A DNA stretch of 64,000 bases from Leptodontidium sp. MPI-SDFR-AT-0119 (Eukaryota; Ascomycota; Leotiomycetes; Helotiales; Leptodontidiaceae): positions 6,448,001 to 6,512,000 of the forward strand of contig JAHLEZ010000001.1 in the NCBI GenBank assembly GCA_020726505.1, written 5' to 3'. Positions within the stretch are counted from its first letter, which is position 1, and the number at the start of each line of letters is the position of its first letter. The translations under genes and the position numbers were made by a program. The notes under the pieces were generated by a model. That model searched no databases, had not been told where the DNA came from, and saw only the letters and a list, made by a program, of their open reading frames with translations. Positions 58,167 to 64,000 of this stretch are shown piece by piece.

Positions 58167-61100
58167 CTAATTTCCAATTCCTGTGTGCCATTCAAGTAAT
58201 GTGGTTGAGGAAAACAAGGTATAGGGATGATTAGCACCTAAGATCTTAGCCCGTGCCTCTGCGCATTGCTTCATTAGCTCAAGGGCATCTATATCTCGGC
58301 CATTTCCTTTCCATATAAAGGCAAGATTATTCATGCTTGTCAGCGTATCAGGATGTTCCTGCCCGAGCACCCTCGAGCATATCTCTAGTTCTGTCGCTTG
58401 CAGCTCCTCAGCCTCCGCCCAGCGTCCCTGATTCCGGTATGTCGAAGCCAAGTTGGCCATGCTAGTCAGCGTGTCTGGATGCTCCGCACCTAACACCCTC
58501 TTTCTCATCTCCATCACTTGTACCTCTAAGTCTTCGGCCTCCTTCCAGCGTCCCTGATTCCAAAATGTCGCAGCCAAGTTAGCCATGCTGGTCAGCGTGG
58601 AAGGATGCTCCGCACCTAACACCCTCTTTCTCGTCTCCATCACTTGCATAAACAAGTCTTCGGCCTCCTTCCAGCGTCCCTGATTCCGGTATGTCGAAGC
58701 CAAGTTGGCTATGCTGGTCAGCGTGTCTGGATGCTCCGTACCTAACACCCTCTTTCTCATCTCCATCACTTGTACTTCTAAGTCTTCGGCCTCCTTCCAG
58801 CGTCCCTGATTCCAAAATGTCGCAGCCAAGTTAGCCATGCTGGTTAGCGTGTCTGGATGCTCCGCACCTAACACCCTCTTTCTCATCTCCATTACTTGCA
58901 CCTCTAAGTCTTTAGCCTCCTTCCAGCGTCCCTGATTCCGGTATGTCGAAGCCAAGTTGGCCATGCTATTTAGCGTGGAAGGATGCTCCGCACCTAACAC
59001 CCTCTTTCTCGTCTCCATCACTTGCACGTCTAAGTCTTCGGCCTCCTTCCAGCGTCCCTGATTCCGGTATGTCGTAGCCAAGTTGGCCATGCTATTCAGC
59101 GTGGAAGGATGCTCCGCACCTAACACCCTCTTTCTCGTCTCCATCACTTGCACGTCTAAGTCTTCGGCCTCCTTCCAACGTCCCTGATTCCGATATATCG
59201 TAGCCAAGTTAGCCATGCTAGTTAGCGTGGAAGGGTCCTCCTGCCCTAACACCCTTGAGCATATCTCTAGTTCTGTTGCTTGCAGCTCCTCAGCCTCAGC
59301 CCAGCGTCCCTGATTCCGGTATGTCGAAGCCAAGTTGGCCATGCTGGTCAGCGTGTCTGGATGCTCCGCACCTAACACCCTCTTTCTCGTCTCCATCACT
59401 TGCACATCCAGCGCTTCTGCTTCATTAAATCGTCCATCACTATAAAGACACATTCCAACTTTCCGCGCCAGATTAATCCTATTTCCCCAACATTTGTCAA
59501 TGAGATTGGATTCTAGTACATAACGCGCGTGTGGCAGGTATATCCTCCAGACGCTTCTATTCTTGTGGTCTTCGTCCGGAAACACTTCCTCTAGTCGCGT
59601 AATTACTCGCTCCGTCGAATGAGTAAGCAATTTTTCTTTCCGAAGCCAGTTCCGTGTTGACAGATGTACTAGCCGATGGAGATCAAGAGCTGCGTCTGCG
59701 GGCCGTTTGGTAATAAAGGAGTAGGCGCTAAGCGTCCCAATTGCCTCCATATCTTTCTTGCGTGACTGTCCAAGCGGTAGAAGAGACAGCGGAATGTCCT
59801 TCGAATCGATGCAGCACATAAACGACAGGTAATCAGCCGCTAAAGGGTCGCGATGCCGGATGTGCTCGAACGAAACTAACCATGTTGTAGCCACCGGGTT
59901 CTTTATATTGTGATATCTCCCGTCGTCCTCAAATTCCTCGCTCAGGAGATTGATAACCTCCTCTTCTTGATCTGCTAAGAGTAATAAATAATCTGCAAAT
60001 GTAATCCCGTTTTCGTTGATATATGCTACTGCCTGAACGATAGCGAGCGGAAGGTAAGTGAGCTCTTTTAGTAAGGCTATTGTATCTGGTCTATTATGAA
60101 CCAGATCCGGATTAACCAAACACTTTTGTAGCAATTGTATCGCTACGTTTTCGTCCATATCTGGTACCTCTACGACATTCTGGTATGCAAGCTTGACGGC
60201 CGTCTTCCTGTCGCGCGTCGTGAAGATGATACATCCTTGCTTACTTCGTGGGAGGAAGTCGATTAGACGGCCGGATCCTGGCCTAGATTGGGTGATCCAC
60301 ATATTGACATCGTCAGCATTGTCGAACACCAAGAACCACCGGCCCACGTATTCCTTGCTCAGGTACTCTTGCACAAGTTTCTTTGCATCGGCCTTATCCT
60401 CGTCCGAGCCGGGGATCTTGAGCTGTCGCGCAACGTCGAGATATGCTTGATGAAGACTTTCCATGTTGGTCGCGGGTATCCAGATGACTAGGCAATTCCT
60501 ATACTTGTCTTTGATTCGGTAGACGAGCTCAAGCACCAGCTGGGTCTTTCCTACACCTCCGAGTCCGGTGATTGCAACCTTGGTTGTTTGCTTCCCCACG
60601 AAAAGCCTTTCTTCAAGCTGAGCAAGCTGGGTCCCACGGCCTGTAAAGTTAGGATTTCTGTCGAATGGTACTATAAAAGGAACGACGTGTTCTGAACCTT
60701 AAACTTAGCATGGACCAAAACATGGTAGAGACACCATACCATCTAGACTTTTCGGCTCGCCGCTATTACTAGAGAATCCCTTGACAGTAAATTGAAGCCG
60801 TTTCCGTGCCACCTCCTCCCCCTCACCATAGAGAGGCGGCATAGACACCTCGCAGAGACCTAGTAAACAGTACACAATATCTTCTTCTCTCGTTGTCTGG
60901 CGTCGTTCTGCCCATCTGATCCGCTCAGCTATGTTGAAATCAGAGAATGGATTTCCTCGCAGCGCTTGAATTGGAATTCCAGTTATATCTTGGATTAACG
61001 TTTCCAGTGACTGTTTATCACCTAATCGTCTGCCTTCTTTGGAGAAGAACTCGACTATTGCTGGGGCTATAAGTTCTTGGAGCGTCCAGCCTCTACTAAA

Positions 61101-61508
61101 CCACCTGGTCTCCCGGAAAGCCGCTTCCCATAGGTATTGGCATATCTGAACATCCGCGCCACAGCCGGGTATTGTCACATCCGCGAGGTACACGTAACAT
61201 TTCTTCGCATTTCGATACCAACGGAACATAGAGTTAATAGCAGTTGCAAGCTCGTCGGCATCTGATTTATCAATGCAGCAGGTGTCTACCCAGAAGTGTT
61301 GTAGGCCATCTCTGGTCGCTTGTTCCCCACAGAACTTGATCTTGTCGTAGCCAGATTTACTGTTGCCCGCGCCATTGATGAGATCCTGATAGGTAACCTC
61401 TTGGCCATCTATCCAGGTGTGCGAGAGGATTGCGTATGCGGGGGTGGCATTGGGAGCAACCTGGACGAGGCTGAACTCGCCCGGGGCTTTCATCTCCAAA
61501 AGACGCAT
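58167..61508 (-). CDS. HET-NB-ARC-TPR NLR
   Basis: A complete 1099-aa NLR. Exon 1 (61508-60740) encodes the HET domain: AILSHTW, FWVDTCCIDKSD, RWFSRGWTLQELIAP and a complete YGEG. An inferred 42-nt intron (60739-60698) joins in frame to exon 2 (60697-58167). NB-ARC: P-loop GLGGVGKT at 301-308, Walker B RWFLVFDNADD, GCIIFTTRDR and the GLPL-like LTYLPLAIVQAVAYI. From residue 686 come nine 42-residue TPR units and a diverged tenth. The start (MRLLEMKAPGEFSLV) matches the left-edge paralogue; the open frame continues upstream without conservation. HET is the expected death-inducing module, NB-ARC the switch and TPR the sensor; the ligand is unknown. The intron is at the short end for fungi but is needed to keep the frame. 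Confidence 0.92.
58278..59411 (-). repeat. Nine near-identical 126-bp TPR units
   Basis: Each unit encodes 42 residues of the form VMETRKRVLGAEHPDTLTSM then ANLASTYRNQGRWKEAED. Variation recurs at the first residues (LDVQVMET, LEVQVMEM, LQATELEI, LFMQVMET), at AEHPDTLT/AEHPSTLN/QEDPSTLT and at ASTYRNQ/AATFWNQ/ATIYRNQ. Units 1-2 and 8-9 share the WAEAEE-LQATELEICS junction, suggesting block duplication or conversion. Confidence 0.93.
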
Positions 61509-62186
61509 GATTTCGGACGGCCGAGGATCTCGTGTGTTCTGCAGGTATCTGCAGCGTGTCCGAAGAAAGGCAAGATGAAATTCTATGATTCTAGGGTGGA
61601 GTGTGGGATGAGAGTGTCCGACGTAAGGCTTTCGCGATGCGAAGATATCAATCAGCACATGATGTATTTTGTGGTACAACGCTGCGCCTTCGAACTGTGG
61701 CTTGGTCAATTCTTCAGCCGCAAATTTGCCACTTATTTAGCTTCCCCATCTTCTCCAAATATACGGTTCGACGTCTGAATGAAGAGTTATGCTGGAGTCG
61801 CGGCGGTCATGATGAATACGCTTTGGCACTCGGGGTTCAGATATCTTTGGAGTCGCTGACTAAGCAATGTTTAACTCAGTTAAACATTGCATTCTCTCCA
61901 ATCTGATTATAAGAATTATCTCGCTGGGTAGATGCACGATCTTCCGTACACAAATACTCCAAGTAATCGATAGCGTAAATCTAGTTTAAAAATCTAGTAC
62001 TGAGTAATATTTCCCCATTCCCAGGTTCTATCTCACGCTCCTTTCAATTCTTGACCATTTGGTCACTTCCGGGGAATTTGCATTCATTATTTACTGTTTG
62101 ATCGTAATCATGTCACCACGTCTTCCTTCCAGCCCAAGTAGCTAGCTGATGTCACAACGTGCCATGAACTCCCAACTGCCAAGGAT
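61509..62186. other. Intergenic, promoter of the HET-NB-ARC-TPR gene
   Basis: No gene recognised. A perfect palindrome lies at 61864-61890. Confidence 0.4.
61864..61890. repeat. Perfect 27-bp palindrome
   Basis: Arms GCAATGTTTAACT (61864-61876) and its exact reverse complement (61878-61890) flank a single C. It lies about 356 bp upstream of the NLR start codon, so it could be a binding site or a hairpin; neither is shown. Confidence 0.85.
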
Positions 62187-62728
62187 TTATGCCGATACTT
62201 GAGGGTGCTGCTTCCGGATATGACGTTGGAGATTGTCCCTGGGCTTGAAGAGGTGGTCGGTTCAACAGCCATCTACTGGGCACTTGTATAACCTGGTGGT
62301 ATTATGGACATCATTGATGTGGCGTCGAAGGTCCTTAGAATATTTGAAGGGTGATCTATCGCAGCCGGGGAAGCAGCACTTGTGAGTATTCGTAGGGATG
62401 TGAGACCTAAATTTGTTAGTTAGAAACCAAAGTTGGAGGTTCTTCCCACCCCATACCTGAACTGGGCTTCGGTATGGAATGATACTCCGCATCGAAGACA
62501 TGGTGTTGGCGACCATGAATCGAACGGATCAGGGTCTGGTGCTGCACACAGAACTCTCGACTTTTCTTCTTCGAATGCGGCTTCACGTCTAAGCGCTTCT
62601 TCTAACCAGCAAGCATCATTTGTTTTGTGGCCACTCTGAGCTTCATAGCCCGTCTCGAACATAGATAGGATCTCTGTCCTCTCGACCATGTCTTGAGAGT
62701 TGTTGATATATGCGATTGAAGACAACAC
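62187..62728 (-). pseudogene. C2H2 zinc-finger gene with an in-frame stop
   Basis: Exon 1 (62728-62457) and exon 2 (from 62406) are joined over an inferred 50-nt intron. Fingers: CLRCGVSFHTEAQFRSHI, CCFPGCDRSPFKYSKDLRRH followed by INDVHN, and a third that begins CPVDGC. A TGA at 62262-62264 falls right after CPVDGC; the frame then continues TDHLFKPRDNLQRHIRKQHP to TAA 62187, completing the finger. CGA-to-TGA (Arg) would explain the stop. Without the last finger the DNA-binding region is incomplete. The protein resembles fungal C2H2 proteins of unknown targets. A start at the second Met (MVERTEIL) is equally possible. Confidence 0.65.
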
Positions 62729-63808
62729 ATAGGATGATGGCTATAGATCGCCATTTTAATGGTTTATTATCTCCAGGATTGACTCGGCGGCCTCCTCCCT
62801 CGCGGCTCCTAGCATCCCACACCACGGCTCCTTGCATAACCCCTTACATTCCACACTCGCGACTCCTTGCTTTCAACATCGCAGCTTATTGGATATGTAT
62901 ATGAATAGTCGAGATTGACGGCCTCTTTACAGGCAGCTGTTCAGTCAGCAGCCAAGTAGTGGTAAGACCGTGTTGTGTGAAGAGGAACAACGAACGTGAA
63001 TGTGCAGTAGTCCGAGCGATACTCCATTCACCTGTTCGGGTGCAACAGCTTGTCTCTTCGCCTGGAGCTCTATCCACTTTTCGTATGTGCAAGTCGCATA
63101 CCAGTCCCCGGCGCGGAAGAACCATGTTGGCGATGGTTGGAGGTGGGGTGTGCAATACGGGGATGTCGTCATCATTCGTGGAGAACAGAAAATGGTTTAG
63201 CGACAAGAATCGTTCTTACCAACGATTAAAAGCAAGACGCTTACGCGGCCATCCATCCGTTCTCCAACATCCAAAATGAAGAGCCTCAGGAGCATTTCGC
63301 CTGCCCTGCAGGCCAAGATTCAACAAGTCGATCAAACATTTGGTCAAGCTTTTGTTAGCACTTACATCGTTTGATGTCTACTGCCGGAACAACCAATTGG
63401 GACTTGATACATAAAATTTTGCCACCAAATTGTCGGATGCCAATGTAGCCTCTGAACCAAGGGAGAGAGCCGAACTCCTCGTATGACAATTCTTTGGTTT
63501 GAGAAAATAATGGTGAGAATCTTGTTACTGGCTCGACGAGAAGTTCATTTGGGGGAGATGGTGCATGCAGTCTATGGAACACTGGTAGGTTCGATCGGAG
63601 ATCCGGTGTACGATGATAATCAACGTCTCCAAGACATGTACTAGTATTTGAAGAAAACTGTCCAAATTCCCAAAAGCACGAGATTCTGAGGAATACCACA
63701 GCACTATTCCCTATCTCATAAACCTACACACCCGAAAAGCACTCTTCGAGATAACTTCGAGGAAAAGTCCTAGTATGGCTTAGTAGAACACACCATCAGC
63801 AGCTACAT
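62729..63808. other. Intergenic or unrecognised coding sequence
   Basis: Reverse ORFs at 63175-62945 (contains SPTWFFRAGDWYATCTYEKW) and 63699-63355 read partly like protein but show no known domain and no clear splice links. Either could belong to an unrecognised gene. Confidence 0.3.
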
Positions 63809-64000
63809 TCACTCCCCGAGATCTAAGGGAAGGCTCTCCCAATCTCTCCACCACTCCTTTGTCTTCGGCGGCCAAACAGCCTTAAATGCAGCCACATAGG
63901 CCTCCTCTCCGTACCAGAAGTCCTCATCGGTCGTCGCACTCGCCATTTCGCTCCATTGTTCTTCACCGTCAGCCAAGCAGACAAATCCTACCAGGTCCAG
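63809..64000 (-). CDS. 3' end of an unknown gene, cut by the window edge
   Basis: An open reverse frame enters from the right edge and runs 63 codons to TGA 63809. It reads like real protein: FVCLADGEEQWSEMAS, FWYGEEAYVAAFKAVW and EWWRDWESLPLD. The acidic, Trp-rich end is not recognised. The rest lies outside the window. Confidence 0.45.
   Translation of the reverse strand: MDLVGFVCLADGEEQWSEMASATTDEDFWYGEEAYVAAFKAVWPPKTKEWWRDWESLPLDLGE

Overview
The window is nuclear DNA of a filamentous ascomycete (Pezizomycotina). Most genes are broken by 42-65 nt GT-AG introns with CTAAC/CTAAT branch sites, several intact genes are fungal housekeeping or fungal-only families (ATP sulfurylase with its APS-kinase-like tail, cytochrome c-type heme lyase, HRI1, UCH-L3, PNPOx, DUF3405), and the space between them holds decayed fungal transposons (hAT, copia, DUF3435, a probable piggyBac). 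Helotiales/Leotiomycetes is a reasonable guess, but nothing here proves it. All splice sites are inferred from the sequence alone.

Layout. 0-7 kb: the 5' part of a HET-NB-ARC gene running off the left edge, then an intact HET-NACHT-WD40 (HNWD-type) NLR with 12 complete, nearly identical WD40 units. 7-10 kb: relics of a ferric reductase, a hAT transposase and a small membrane protein, plus a small MADS-like ORF. 10.2-10.7 kb: a secreted-peptide precursor with five RIRIKQII-type cationic repeats flanked by dibasic sites, broken by a frameshift and a stop. 12.7-18.7 kb: a sugar transporter and a GH43 glycosidase whose C-terminal module is frameshifted. 21.7-23.4 kb: a six-exon gene of unknown family. 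24.3-29.1 kb: a SIR2-NACHT-ankyrin NLR with eleven nearly identical ankyrin units; one in-frame stop separates the last ankyrins and a ZZ zinc finger from the rest. 30-35 kb: a transposon graveyard that seems to have split a small secreted-protein gene. 35.6-37.5 kb: a HET gene. 38-43 kb: a compact housekeeping block (PNPOx, UCH-L3, heme lyase, HRI1). 43.5-44.7 kb: two oppositely oriented fragments of an NB-ARC-TPR gene. 47-57 kb: DUF3405, a luciferase-domain (DUF5519-like) protein and MET3 ATP sulfurylase. 58-61.5 kb: a complete HET-NB-ARC-TPR NLR. 62-64 kb: a broken C2H2 zinc-finger gene and the 3' end of an unknown gene.

How it fits together. The dominant theme is fungal self/non-self recognition. 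Three full NLRs with three different sensor repeats (WD40, ankyrin, TPR), a fourth partial NLR, a stand-alone HET gene and NB-ARC-TPR debris sit between conserved metabolic genes and transposon relics. In all three complete NLRs the sensor repeats are nearly identical at DNA level and differ at a few recurring positions, the signature known for Podospora HNWD genes. The two most novel-looking items are the SIR2-headed NLR, which resembles bacterial SIR2 NADase defence proteins in its layout, and the broken repeat-peptide precursor with a possible UstYa/phomopsin-type membrane-protein relic next to it.
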